Shown: positions 7,302 through 15,518 of the stretch, in pieces
How the letters are laid out: each line of letters opens with the position of its first letter
How positions within the stretch are numbered: position 1 is the first letter of the stretch
Assembly: GCA_964457755.1 (NCBI GenBank)
Contig: CAYWGC010000020.1
Span: 1 to 54,937, forward strand
Length of the DNA: 54,937 bases
Source of the DNA: Tharpella sp964457755
GTDB lineage: Bacteria > Desulfobacterota > Anaeroferrophillalia > Anaeroferrophillales > Tharpellaceae
Direction: 5' to 3'
The notes under the pieces: model-generated
What the model saw: only the letters and a program-made list of their open reading frames with translations
Told to the model about the DNA's origin: nothing
Database searches by the model: none
Translations under genes and position numbers: made by a program

Positions 7302-8894
7302 TCAGTAGCCATAAGGAGATCCGCCGGTTGGGAGTTTATTTGCCGGATTCCGGTCTTCTCCGGCCGAGGTTATGAGGATGGCAGATTTTCCCGGCAGCGG
7401 GCATTTGTTTTCGCAGATGCCGCAGCCGATACAGAGACTGTCGACAACATAGGGTTGCTGCACGGTTATGGTGGTCCCGCGATCGTTGACGACCTTGGCC
7501 TTTTTGAATTTGATGGCTTTGTCAGAGGTCGGGCAATGTTCTTCACAGACCATGCAGGGGATCGCTTTGGCATAGGGCAGGCAGTGGTTCTTGTCAAAAA
7601 AGGCGTGGCCGATTTTGGTTTTGTGTTTTTCGGCAAGACTCAATAGGCGGAGCGCGCCGGTGGGGCATACCTGGCCACACAAGGTGCAGTTGAATTCGCA
7701 ATAGCCCAGGCGGGAAACGACCTTTGGAGAGAACATGCCCTCAAGACCGGCTTCGAGAAAAGTCGGCTGCAGGGCATTACCGATACAGACCTTCATACAC
7801 TCCCCGCAGCGCACGCAGCGGCCGAGAAACTCTTTTTCCGCTAAAGCCCCGGGGGGCCTGATCAGAGTCGGGTCGGGGAGTTTGGCGAGGGCGCGGACAT
7901 TACTGAAAAAAGGAACTATTATTCCCCCTGCCAGAGATCCGGCAAAAACCCGGCGGGAGAGGGAGAAGGGAACCCGGTTTTCCGGTTTGCGGTTGGAAAA
8001 AGTAATAATTGAGTTGGGACATTTGTCGACACACTCAAGACAGAGAGAGCACTGTTCCATGTTGATGTTTCTCTGCTCATCAATGGCCCCCATGCGGCAG
8101 AGGTTGCGGCAGATCTGACAATTATTACAGTCGCTATTGCCGCCGTGGCCTGAGAGCGGACTGAGGCGGCCGCATAAGCCAAGCATGGCACCCAAAGGGC
8201 AGATATTGCGGCAGAAAAAACGCCGTTGCCAGAACTCCAGCAGAAAGACCGATAGCAGTATGAAAAAGGAGAGCAGGCCGAGCTCGTAAAACTTTTGTGA
8301 AAAAGGCAAGACTGTCTCTCGCAACAAGGTGTAGACTGGTTCGGTGACGTAATTGATTGTTTCCGGGGCCTGCTGGTAGGTAAAGGTGAAAAAGGCGACG
8401 CTTGCCGCATTAAAAGCGGGATAGAAAGAGAGCGTAAGTCCCCTTACCAGTATCGAAAAGGGGTCAACAAATCCGACTAAAGGAAAACCGAAGAGGGAGG
8501 CTGAGAGGATAAAAAACAGGATAATGTAGCGGAGCCGGGGATAAAGAGTAGCCGCCGGTTTTTGGACCCGGAGTTTGGCGATGGGCCGGAAAATATCGAG
8601 TAAAGTGCCTAACGGGCAGGCCCAGCCGCAGAAAAATCGGCCCAGAACCAGGGAAAGAGCAACCAGAAAAAGTGAGGGTAAAAGAAGATAGATAAAGCTT
8701 TTTACAGCCAGAATGGTGCATGCGGCAACCAGCGGGTCAAAGCGAAAAAGGATGTTGACCGCGTAGTCGAGCTGATCTGCACCATTGTAATCGGTTTTTA
8801 TGAAAAGAAAGAGAAAAAGCAGCAGGCATACGCCCTGGCTCAGCCGTCGCCACCAGGAAAAAGGGATGCTGCGTTTTTTGTTGGACCAAGCCAT
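7302..8894 (-). CDS. Membrane-bound polyferredoxin (NapH/YccM-like 4Fe-4S protein)
   Basis: About 530 residues. The N-terminal half has several membrane helices with the NapH-type motifs CGWACPLGTLLD and CRNICPLGAMLG, each contributing CxxxCP clusters. A soluble half follows with CxxCxxCxxxC-like groups (CNNCQICRNLC, CSLCLECVDKC, CVRCGECMKVC, CTLCGQVC, CMVCEEHC, CIGCGICENKC), enough for roughly six to eight 4Fe-4S clusters. A second hydrophobic/Arg segment (RRVFAGSLAGG) sits between the cluster groups. It should carry electrons across or along the membrane. A TTG at 8927 would overlap the upstream DUF362 gene by 4 bp, but I prefer the ATG at 8894, which has AAGGAAAAAGCTT in front. It is probably translated with the DUF362 gene. 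Confidence 0.88.
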   Translation of the reverse strand: MAWSNKKRSIPFSWWRRLSQGVCLLLFLFLFIKTDYNGADQLDYAVNILFRFDPLVAACTILAVKSFIYLLLPSLFLVALSLVLGRFFCGWACPLGTLLDIFRPIAKLRVQKPAATLYPRLRYIILFFILSASLFGFPLVGFVDPFSILVRGLTLSFYPAFNAASVAFFTFTYQQAPETINYVTEPVYTLLRETVLPFSQKFYELGLLSFFILLSVFLLEFWQRRFFCRNICPLGAMLGLCGRLSPLSGHGGNSDCNNCQICRNLCRMGAIDEQRNINMEQCSLCLECVDKCPNSIITFSNRKPENRVPFSLSRRVFAGSLAGGIIVPFFSNVRALAKLPDPTLIRPPGALAEKEFLGRCVRCGECMKVCIGNALQPTFLEAGLEGMFSPKVVSRLGYCEFNCTLCGQVCPTGALRLLSLAEKHKTKIGHAFFDKNHCLPYAKAIPCMVCEEHCPTSDKAIKFKKAKVVNDRGTTITVQQPYVVDSLCIGCGICENKCPLPGKSAILITSAGEDRNPANKLPTGGSPYGY

Positions 8895-8923
8895 AAGCTT
8901 TTTCCTTTTTACAGCTCTTGGGA

Positions 8924-9835
8924 TCAACCCTTGATGATCTTCATTTTTGCAATATCGATCTCGCCAAGGCCCATTTTATAGGCTGCCACGGTGGAGTCGA
9001 TAGCCGTTGGTTTAAGGCCGAAAAGGGTTGTGGCGTAAGCATCGGTTGCCACTGGATCAGTTGAGGCAATCAGGGTGTCGAGCACCTTCACATCATCAAG
9101 GTCACCTCCCTGAGGGCCGTTTCTGAGGAGGATGCGGGTGGCATCGATAACCGTGAGTTTTGGTTCTATTACGGTTGCCAGATCAGCCAGCTTCTGTCCT
9201 AAATCGTGGTGCCAGGAGCCCCGGTTGCCGCCGATAATTCCCATTGAGTTTTTCAAGCCCAGGGTGAGCCGGCTCAAACCGTGATGTTTGGCCACTGGAA
9301 CATTAATATAGCAGTCGGCCTCCAGAGCATCCCGATAGATATCCCATTGTTTTAAGGAACGTCCCTTTTTAATCTCAATCGGGACAAATTTACGACTGTC
9401 GATATAGTCGCATTGGACTCTTTTATTCTTTAAAGATTTCAGGGCTGCTCTGATGCCGCTGTTACTGTAGCAGCGCCGCTCTTCATTGCAGCATCGGTCA
9501 AAAACCCTGACCGTAGCGGCTCCGGCTTCGAGGGCCTGTTCAACCAGGGCTTTTACCACCAGAGGATGGGTGTTTGCGGCCAGCTCAGGGGATCGGTCCC
9601 AGCCCATATTGGGTTTTACCACAACCTTGTCACCGGGTCTGACAAACTGCTCCATGCCGCCCAGTAAGGAGAGGACTTTGGCCGCCAGTTCCTGATAATC
9701 CCGGCCTTGAGCCAGGGCCAGGTTGGGCGTTGGAATTTCGCCGGCAAAGAGCTCGGGGATATAGAAACGGGGGATGGAAACCGATAAACCGGCACTCCAG
9801 AGCAAAACATCTTTTAAAAATTTCCGGCGCTTCAT
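8924..9835 (-). CDS. DUF362 domain protein with twin-arginine signal
   Basis: The 303-aa protein starts MKRRKFLKDVLLWSAG, a twin-arginine export signal, then has the DUF362 core: VKPNMGWDRSPE (about residues 73-84), a cysteine pair in DRCCNEERRC, and KHHGLSRLTLGLKNS (about 182-196). DUF362 proteins often go with iron-sulphur domains and their chemistry is not established. Here the 4Fe-4S partner is the next gene, the membrane polyferredoxin, whose reading frame almost touches this one. The pair suggests a periplasmic redox unit fed from the membrane. The start at 9835 follows GGAGGCAGAAGAG. Confidence 0.87.
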   Translation of the reverse strand: MKRRKFLKDVLLWSAGLSVSIPRFYIPELFAGEIPTPNLALAQGRDYQELAAKVLSLLGGMEQFVRPGDKVVVKPNMGWDRSPELAANTHPLVVKALVEQALEAGAATVRVFDRCCNEERRCYSNSGIRAALKSLKNKRVQCDYIDSRKFVPIEIKKGRSLKQWDIYRDALEADCYINVPVAKHHGLSRLTLGLKNSMGIIGGNRGSWHHDLGQKLADLATVIEPKLTVIDATRILLRNGPQGGDLDDVKVLDTLIASTDPVATDAYATTLFGLKPTAIDSTVAAYKMGLGEIDIAKMKIIKG

Positions 9836-9873
9836 CTCTTCTGCCTCCAGATCTCTAAACCTTTAGAAAATAA

Positions 9874-10248
9874 TCACCCGCCCGCCCGCTTAACTTTGTA
9901 GCCCAGGTTGTTTATCTCTTTTTCCAGCGTATCCCGGTGGTCACCCTGGATTTCAATGACGCCATCTTTTACGCTGCCGCCGCTGCCGCACTTTTGCTTA
10001 AGAGTTTTCGCCAGTTTTTTCAGCCCTTCTTTATTCAGGGGAACGCCGCTTATTAGGGTTACGCCTTTGCCTTTGCGGCCCTTGGTTTCCCGCATTAAGC
10101 GGACAATGCCATCGCTTTTTGGGGGAGCGGGTTGGCTCTTGCAGATACAGGCTCCAGCCGGCTTATTGCAACGAGGGCACATTTTGCCGAACTCGGTCGA
10201 GTAAACCAGGCCTTGAGCTCTTTTTTTAGCTATTTTTTCTGCAGACAT
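9874..10248 (-). CDS. yciH: SUI1/YciH family translation initiation factor
   Basis: A 124-aa protein related to eukaryotic eIF1 and bacterial YciH, which affects start-codon selection and stress-time translation. The N-terminal CPRCNKPAGACIC is a four-cysteine zinc-binding module present in many bacterial members; the C-terminal half (about residues 55-124) has the SUI1 fold, with GRKGKGVTLISG and LKQKCGSGGSVKDG as its signature. It begins inside the last 19 bases of the preceding oxidoreductase gene, with AAGGGATCAA before the ATG, so the two are likely translationally coupled. Confidence 0.92.
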   Translation of the reverse strand: MSAEKIAKKRAQGLVYSTEFGKMCPRCNKPAGACICKSQPAPPKSDGIVRLMRETKGRKGKGVTLISGVPLNKEGLKKLAKTLKQKCGSGGSVKDGVIEIQGDHRDTLEKEINNLGYKVKRAGG

Positions 10249-11324
10249 TTGATCCCTTTGCCTTTCAAGGCGGGAATAAAGCAGCGGTTACAGGATGTGC
10301 AGGTGGCCGGCTCTTCACGGCCCGCTTGCCACTGTTTAACGAGGTCGGGCTCGTGGATCAAAGGCCGGCAGAGAGATATCAGTGAGACGCCCCGGCTTAA
10401 CAGGTTGTCTATGGTTTCGAGTGAACGAATACCGCCGACAGCCGCCACCGGTATCTCTAAAGCTTCGCTGAAGGCGAAAATTTCGGCGGCAAAGGGGAGT
10501 TCGTTTTCACCGGCTTTGATGGCTTGCGGCACCGGGGTTAACGGGATCGAGACCTGGGTGCCGCCGCTGACTTCAACCCCGTCGAGGCCGAGTTTGGCTA
10601 ATTCCCGGGCTACGCTCAGGCTTTCTTGACACTCAAGACCATCTTCAAGATAATCGGAGCCGTTGATCTTTATGGAAATCGTAAAATCACTGCCGACATA
10701 CTCCCTGATCTTTTTGTAACAGTCGATAACAATGCGGGCTCGATTTTCGGGGCTGCCGCCATAGTCATCTGTGCGCTGGTTCGCAAAAGGGGAGAGGAAT
10801 TGGCTCAGCAGATAGCCGTGGGCGGCATGAATCTGGACGCCATCACAACCTGCTTCCCGGGCTCGGGCCGCGGTTTCGCCGAAATCGTTAATAATTGTTT
10901 CAATCTCTTTTTTTGTCAGCGCTTGTGGAACCTCTTCAAAGAGCGGGTGTACAGCCGCGCTGGGGGCCACCAACGGGAGTTTGCTGACTTCGGTCTGGGC
11001 TAGACCGCCGCAATGGACGAGCTGAGCCAGGATTCGCGTATCATGGGCTTTAGCGACTTCAACGACTTTGGAGAATGACTGTTGCTGTTTGTGGTTGCCG
11101 AGCAGATTCTGTTCAAGGTTGCGGCGTCCCTGAGGGTTGACAGCAATATAGCCGGTGGTCAAGAGTCCGCAGCCACCGCTACTCAATTTTTTGTAAAGTT
11201 TGATTTGCGCCGGGCTGAAGGAACCATCACTAAAACCCATGCCATCCCAGGTGGCGGAACGGACAAAACGGTTTTTAAGTTCAAGGCAGCCCAAGTTGGT
11301 GGGCGCGAAGGGATCGTTGCTCAT
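10230..11324 (-). CDS. NADH:flavin oxidoreductase (Old Yellow Enzyme family)
   Basis: The 364-aa protein is an FMN-dependent TIM barrel. FMN and substrate residues are visible in NRFVRSATW (18-26), VQIHAAHGYLLSQFLSP (about 174-190) and NQRTDDYGGSPENR, the family signature. The C-terminus carries a cysteine group CTSCNRC, which recalls the 4Fe-4S-binding members such as dienoyl-CoA reductase but without their NAD(P) domain; one cluster or a metal could be held there. The substrate is unknown. The ATG at 11324 is preceded by GGAG. Its stop overlaps the start of the SUI1 gene. Confidence 0.9.
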   Translation of the reverse strand: MSNDPFAPTNLGCLELKNRFVRSATWDGMGFSDGSFSPAQIKLYKKLSSGGCGLLTTGYIAVNPQGRRNLEQNLLGNHKQQQSFSKVVEVAKAHDTRILAQLVHCGGLAQTEVSKLPLVAPSAAVHPLFEEVPQALTKKEIETIINDFGETAARAREAGCDGVQIHAAHGYLLSQFLSPFANQRTDDYGGSPENRARIVIDCYKKIREYVGSDFTISIKINGSDYLEDGLECQESLSVARELAKLGLDGVEVSGGTQVSIPLTPVPQAIKAGENELPFAAEIFAFSEALEIPVAAVGGIRSLETIDNLLSRGVSLISLCRPLIHEPDLVKQWQAGREEPATCTSCNRCFIPALKGKGIKCLQKK

Positions 11325-11392
11325 ATTGAAACTCCTGGATGGTATTATCTCTATTTTTTTACTTGACTAAAGATTTTGGATTAATCATTTTT

Positions 11393-11434
11393 GCCCACTG
11401 CCCACTGCCCACTGCCCACTGCCCACTGCCCACT
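11393..11434. repeat. Six tandem copies of heptamer GCCCACT
   Basis: Six perfect, uninterrupted copies of the 7-nt unit GCCCACT run from 11393 to 11434. The last copy contributes the first two bases of the yifB stop codon (minus strand TAG at 11435-11433). On the transcript the repeat reads AGTGGGC and forms the immediate 3' end of the yifB message. It belongs to a pattern of intergenic heptad arrays in this window. Confidence 0.95.
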
Positions 11435-12974
11435 AAAAAATCAGGCGGCGATCAAGCGAGCGGAACTGAATCGCTTCGGCGATGTCGGCACTTTCGATCT
11501 CGGTTTTTTCCTGCAGATCGGCAATCGTGCGGGCAACCTTCAAGATCCGGCTGTAGGCCCGGGCGCTTAAGCCAAGGCGATCCATAGCAGTTTGTAAAAG
11601 GTTACGGCACTCCTGATTAAGGTGACAGAATTTTTTCAGATCTTTGTCACTTAGAGCAGCATTACTCCGGCGGGCGCGATTTTTAAGACGTTGATGTTGA
11701 ATCTTTTGCGCGCTGATAACGCGTTTGCGGATCTCTTTGGAACTCTCACCGGCCTGGGCTTTGTCAGGGTTGATAAGTTCGGTGGTGGCGACGGCCGGAA
11801 CCTCGATATGAAGGTCGATACGGTCGAGCAGAGGGCCGGAGATTTTATTGCGATAACGTTGGATCTGCGTCGCGCTACAGATACATTCGTGGAAGGGATC
11901 GCCATAGTGGCCGCAGGGGCAGGGGTTCATCGCCGTGATCAGAATAAAATCAGCTGGAAACACGGCTTGCGCCTGGGCTCTGGCGATAGTGATGTTGAGA
12001 CTTTCCAGAGGTTGCCGTAAAACCTCGAGAGCGGAGCGGCGAAATTCAGGAAATTCATCCAGGAAAAGGACGCCGTTATGGGCCATTGTGACTTCACCGG
12101 GGCGCGGTTGCGGGCCGCCGCCGATCAGGGCCACGTCTGAGATGGTGTGGTGGGGCTGGCGAAAAGGGCGTTCACTGATCAGACCCTGGCCCGGGGCGAT
12201 AAGGCCGGCAACGCTGTGAATGATCGTGGTCTCGAGAGCCTCTTCAAAGGTTAAGGCCGGCAAAATTGAGGGCAGGCGCCGGGCCAGCATGGTTTTACCG
12301 CTCCCCGGAGGCCCGACAAAAATTAGATTATGGTTGCCTGCGGCCGCGATCTCGAGAGCTCTTTTAGCTTGATGCTGGCCCCGGACCTCGGCGAAATCGA
12401 GTTCATCTGCATGTTTGTGGTTTTTTGCAACTGTTTCGGGGCGTTGCGGGTGAGAGAGTTTTCCCAGGATTATATCAATTGTTTCGAGTAAATTTTCGAC
12501 TGGGATAATTTCGATTTCGGCGATGGCTGCCGCTTCAGCCGCGTTGGTTGCTGGCAGGAAGATGCCCTTGAATCCGGAGTCCCGGGCTGCCAAGGCAGTC
12601 GGCAGGGCGCCGCGAATCTCTTTGACACGGCCGTCTAAAGAGAGCTCGCCGCAGAATAGATAGTCGTTAAAGATCGGGCTTGCATGGAGTTCCTGATTTT
12701 CGCAGGCAATGATCCCTAAAGCCGCCGGCAGATCAAGCGCCGTTCCCTCTTTACGGAGATCGGCCGGGGCCAGATTGATAGTGATACGGCGGGCCGGAAA
12801 CTTGAAACCGCAATTTTTAATGGCCGAGCGGATCCTCTCTTTGCTCTCTTTGATAGCGTTGTCAGCGAGGCCTACGACGACAAAGTTGGGTAGCCCGCGC
12901 GAGACATCGACCTCAACCTCAACCGGCAGGGCCTTGATGCCCGCTAACGAAGCACTTTTAATGGTTGTAAACAT
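11433..12974 (-). CDS. comM: YifB/ComM family magnesium-chelatase-like AAA+ ATPase
   Basis: The protein (513 aa) has the three-part ComM layout: an N-terminal Lon-protease-like (ChlI) domain, a central AAA+ domain with Walker A GPPGSGKTMLARRL (about residue 212) and Walker B GVLFLDEFPEF, and a C-terminal Mg-chelatase subunit domain. A Zn-type cysteine group CPCGHYGDPFHEC-C follows the Walker B as usual. In Vibrio and Haemophilus ComM is a hexameric helicase that promotes branch migration during natural transformation. No competence genes are nearby. I start at the ATG at 12974 (MFTTIKSASLAG), which matches the family, and not the TTG six codons earlier. Confidence 0.93.
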   Translation of the reverse strand: MFTTIKSASLAGIKALPVEVEVDVSRGLPNFVVVGLADNAIKESKERIRSAIKNCGFKFPARRITINLAPADLRKEGTALDLPAALGIIACENQELHASPIFNDYLFCGELSLDGRVKEIRGALPTALAARDSGFKGIFLPATNAAEAAAIAEIEIIPVENLLETIDIILGKLSHPQRPETVAKNHKHADELDFAEVRGQHQAKRALEIAAAGNHNLIFVGPPGSGKTMLARRLPSILPALTFEEALETTIIHSVAGLIAPGQGLISERPFRQPHHTISDVALIGGGPQPRPGEVTMAHNGVLFLDEFPEFRRSALEVLRQPLESLNITIARAQAQAVFPADFILITAMNPCPCGHYGDPFHECICSATQIQRYRNKISGPLLDRIDLHIEVPAVATTELINPDKAQAGESSKEIRKRVISAQKIQHQRLKNRARRSNAALSDKDLKKFCHLNQECRNLLQTAMDRLGLSARAYSRILKVARTIADLQEKTEIESADIAEAIQFRSLDRRLIF

Positions 12975-13138
12975 TCTTGAATTCCGACTCAATCTGGTTG
13001 TTTTCTATTCTCTATCTCTTGACTCCGGGTGAAAGTCAAGGTTAAAAAGTTTGTTGACTTGTCGCCTGAAACTTACTAAGGCTGTCGGCCTCGTTAAAAA
13101 TGACAATGAGTGCAATTATATTGACTGGGTTTTAGAGA

Positions 13139-13525
13139 ATGGAAGCTTTAGGTCGACATCTGCTGGTGGAACTTTTTTCCTGTGCGGAGGATGTTCTTGA
13201 TGATCTTGAAAAGATTGAGGCGTTGATGAAAGAGGCGGCCCGGCTCTCCGGGGCGACGATTGTGGAATCGGTCTTTCACCGTTTTCAACCCCATGGAATA
13301 AGTGGCGTGGTCGTGATTGCCGAATCCCATTTGGCGATTCACACTTGGCCTGAACACGGCTATGCGGCGGTCGATTTTTTTACCTGTGGAGCGAATGTTG
13401 ACTACTGGGTGGCCCACGATTTTCTGAAAAAAAATTTTCAGGCGGGCGATTCTGAGGTCAAGGAACTTTTGCGGGGCGGTGAGCGTGATGCCGCAGGTCG
13501 ACTCGGTCGGAAAAAATTGTTATGA
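13139..13525 (+). CDS. speD: S-adenosylmethionine decarboxylase proenzyme
   Basis: A 128-aa class 1B (Thermotoga/Bacillus type) SAM decarboxylase, which supplies the aminopropyl donor for spermidine. The self-cleavage site is E62-S63 in AESHLAIHTWPE, giving the pyruvoyl group on the Ser; H68 and C83 (FFTCG) are the other catalytic residues and are present. The C-terminal tail (about residues 108-128) is longer than usual and basic. Its stop overlaps the bioA start by 4 bp (ATGA), so the two are coupled. No spermidine synthase gene is in the window. Confidence 0.94.
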   Translation: MEALGRHLLVELFSCAEDVLDDLEKIEALMKEAARLSGATIVESVFHRFQPHGISGVVVIAESHLAIHTWPEHGYAAVDFFTCGANVDYWVAHDFLKKNFQAGDSEVKELLRGGERDAAGRLGRKKLL

Positions 13526-14805
13526 GTTCTGAGATTTATGAAGATCTGGTCGAACGCGATGAGAAAGTTTTATGGCACCCATATGCCGCGGCTCCGGCAC
13601 CGATCTCTCCATATCCCGTAAAATCAGCTTCCGGGACCCTCTTGACCCTGCATGATGGCCGCCAGTTGATCGACGGGATGTCCTCCTGGTGGGCTGTGAT
13701 TCATGGTTACAACCATCCTCTTCTCAATGCCGCGATGCGGGCCCAGCTTGACAATATGGCACATGTCATGTTTGGCGGCCTGACTCATGAACCGGCGATT
13801 CTTTTGGCGGAAAAACTGCTCTCGATAACCCCTGCCGGACTCGAAAAAGTTTTTTTTTCCGATTCGGGATCGGTGGCTGTCGAAGTCGCGATCAAGATGG
13901 CGGTACAATACTGGTTGTCTTTAGGAAAACCGGCAAAAAAAAGACTTTTGACTATTCGCCAGGGGTACCATGGCGATACCTTTGCAACGATGTCGGTTTG
14001 TGATCCGGTTAACGGTATGCACCATCTTTTCAGCGATCTGGTGATGCCGCAGATTTTCGCCAAAGCTCCGCAAATCCCTTTTGCCGGGGTTTGGGACGAG
14101 AGCGAAATGGCTGAGATCAGAGAGCTGGTTGCAACCCGGCATCAGGAGATTGCGGCAATTATTCTGGAGCCCATTGTTCAGGGTGCCGGGGGTATGCGCT
14201 TTTATCATCCCCAATACCTGAGGCGGGTAAGAGAGTTGTGTGATGAGTACGATCTACTCTTGATTGCGGATGAGATCGCTACCGGTTTTGGCCGTACTGG
14301 CGAACTTTTTGCTTGTAATCATGCCGGTGTGACGCCCGACATCCTCTGTCTGGGTAAGGCTTTGACCGGGGGTTATATGAGTTTTGCCGCGACCTTGTGT
14401 AAAGGCTTTGTCAGCCAGGTGATTTCGCAAAAGAGTCCGGGAATATTGATGCATGGTCCGACCTTTATGGCTAATCCCCTGGCCTGTAGTGTGGCTCTGG
14501 CCAGTATTAATCTTCTGGAAAGCTCTTCCTGGCGCGAGCGGGTTGCAGAAATTGAACGTTTGTTGAAAGTCGGCCTTGAACCCTGTCGTGAGCTCCCGGG
14601 AGTTAAAGATGTCAGGGTCTTGGGTGCTATCGGGGTGGTCGAGACTAAGGCTCCGGTGGATGTCGAAAAAGTCCAGGCACGGGTTGTGGATCAAGGGGTT
14701 TGGTTGCGGCCTTTTGCCAACCTTTGCTATACGATGCCTCCTTTTGTGGCGGGGGCGGCCGAGGTAAAACAGATAACTTCAGCCATCGTTGCAGCTTTGC
14801 GTTGA
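13522..14805 (+). CDS. bioA: Adenosylmethionine-8-amino-7-oxononanoate aminotransferase (biotin synthesis)
   Basis: A 427-aa class III PLP aminotransferase very close in pattern to E. coli BioA, which makes 7,8-diaminopelargonate with SAM as amino donor. Seen motifs: WHPYAAAP at the N-terminus, DGMSSWWAVIHGYNHP (51-66), LLIADEIATGFGRTG (247-260) with D250, and the Schiff-base lysine K279 in LCLGKALTGG; HGPTFMANPLAC is also conserved. The overlap with speD groups two SAM-consuming enzymes in one transcript. No other bio genes are in the window. The ATG sits in the ATGA overlap. Confidence 0.95.
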   Translation: MSSEIYEDLVERDEKVLWHPYAAAPAPISPYPVKSASGTLLTLHDGRQLIDGMSSWWAVIHGYNHPLLNAAMRAQLDNMAHVMFGGLTHEPAILLAEKLLSITPAGLEKVFFSDSGSVAVEVAIKMAVQYWLSLGKPAKKRLLTIRQGYHGDTFATMSVCDPVNGMHHLFSDLVMPQIFAKAPQIPFAGVWDESEMAEIRELVATRHQEIAAIILEPIVQGAGGMRFYHPQYLRRVRELCDEYDLLLIADEIATGFGRTGELFACNHAGVTPDILCLGKALTGGYMSFAATLCKGFVSQVISQKSPGILMHGPTFMANPLACSVALASINLLESSSWRERVAEIERLLKVGLEPCRELPGVKDVRVLGAIGVVETKAPVDVEKVQARVVDQGVWLRPFANLCYTMPPFVAGAAEVKQITSAIVAALR

Positions 14806-14814
14806 GAGGCACAA

Positions 14815-14854
14815 AGGCAATATTTCAACTGATTATGTTTTAGTTGCTTTGCCT
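14815..14854. repeat. Imperfect hairpin downstream of bioA
   Basis: AGGCAA (14815-14820) and CAACT (14826-14830) can pair with TTGCCT (14849-14854) and AGTTG (14842-14846). No T-tract follows, so it is not a clear terminator; it may mark the 3' end of the speD-bioA message or be chance. Confidence 0.35.
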
Positions 14855-14980
14855 GCTCTCTTTATAGTATAAACGGCGCCGGTTTTTGTATTGAGGGTTT
14901 ATTTATGAGGAGCCAGCTTTAGAGTAATTAATCGATCTTGCTGATAGCAGGACGATTTTAAAGAGTAATGGAGACCTGAA

Positions 14981-15346
14981 ATGGATGCTGAACTGCTTGA
15001 AAAATTTCGCCAGGATCTGCTGGAGAAGAAAAAAGAGGTTGAGGAGCGGGTAGAAAAACTTAAAAATGGTGATATCCACACTAATAAAGATGACCTTTAT
15101 GATGATGTTGATGCAGCCAGTGTTGATGTTGATCACAATTTGCTTTTCAGGATTCGTGGTCGTGAGGCGCATTTGATCAAGAAGATTAACGAAGCCTTGG
15201 ATCAGATTGCGGCCGGCACTTATGGTGTCTGCGCCGATTGTGGAGAGGAAATTAATATAGAGCGACTCAAAGCCCGACCCGTCGCACCTTTATGTATTGC
15301 CTGCAAAGAAGAGCAGGAGAAGATGGAAAAACGCAAAGGCCGTTGA
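14981..15346 (+). CDS. DksA/TraR family C4 zinc-finger protein
   Basis: The 121-aa protein has an N-terminal coiled coil (EKFRQDLLEKKKEVEERVEKL and on, to about residue 70) and the DksA/TraR zinc finger CADCGEEI-(17)-CIACKEEQE at about 85-110. Such proteins bind the secondary channel of RNA polymerase; true DksA needs an acidic Asp-Asp tip, and here the coiled-coil tip region reads DDLYDDVDAAS, which could serve. I cannot tell DksA itself from the smaller YocK/TraR-like relatives. The ATG at 14981 follows GGAGACCTGAA. Confidence 0.87.
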   Translation: MDAELLEKFRQDLLEKKKEVEERVEKLKNGDIHTNKDDLYDDVDAASVDVDHNLLFRIRGREAHLIKKINEALDQIAAGTYGVCADCGEEINIERLKARPVAPLCIACKEEQEKMEKRKGR

Positions 15347-15384
15347 TCCGTAAAGCGGCAATCATGAATTAAAAATCAAATGGT

Positions 15385-15508
15385 GATGGCAAAGTAAAAA
15401 TTTCAGATACGAGGCCCTCAAGAACTGAGGAATGAGGCGTACGGATAGTACGTCGCAGTGACGAAGTTTGCAGAGTAACGAAGTAGCTGGACTTTTTAAG
15501 AAGCCATC
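15385..15508. repeat. Dispersed palindromic element, family A, copy 1
   Basis: The element is bounded by GATGGC (15385-15390) and GCCATC (15503-15508), with further matching TAAAAA/TTTTTA arms inside. Its interior (CTGAGGAATGAGGCGTAC ... GTCGCAGTGACGAAG) matches copy 2 at 18618-18778 in the opposite orientation. It encodes nothing and lies directly before the leuS ribosome site, so it is in the leuS 5' region. Confidence 0.85.
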
Positions 15509-15518
15509 TGGAAAAAAG

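Noticed and set aside
11393..11434. CRISPR-like array of short repeats
   Set aside because: The units are contiguous 7-mers with no spacers and no cas genes nearby.
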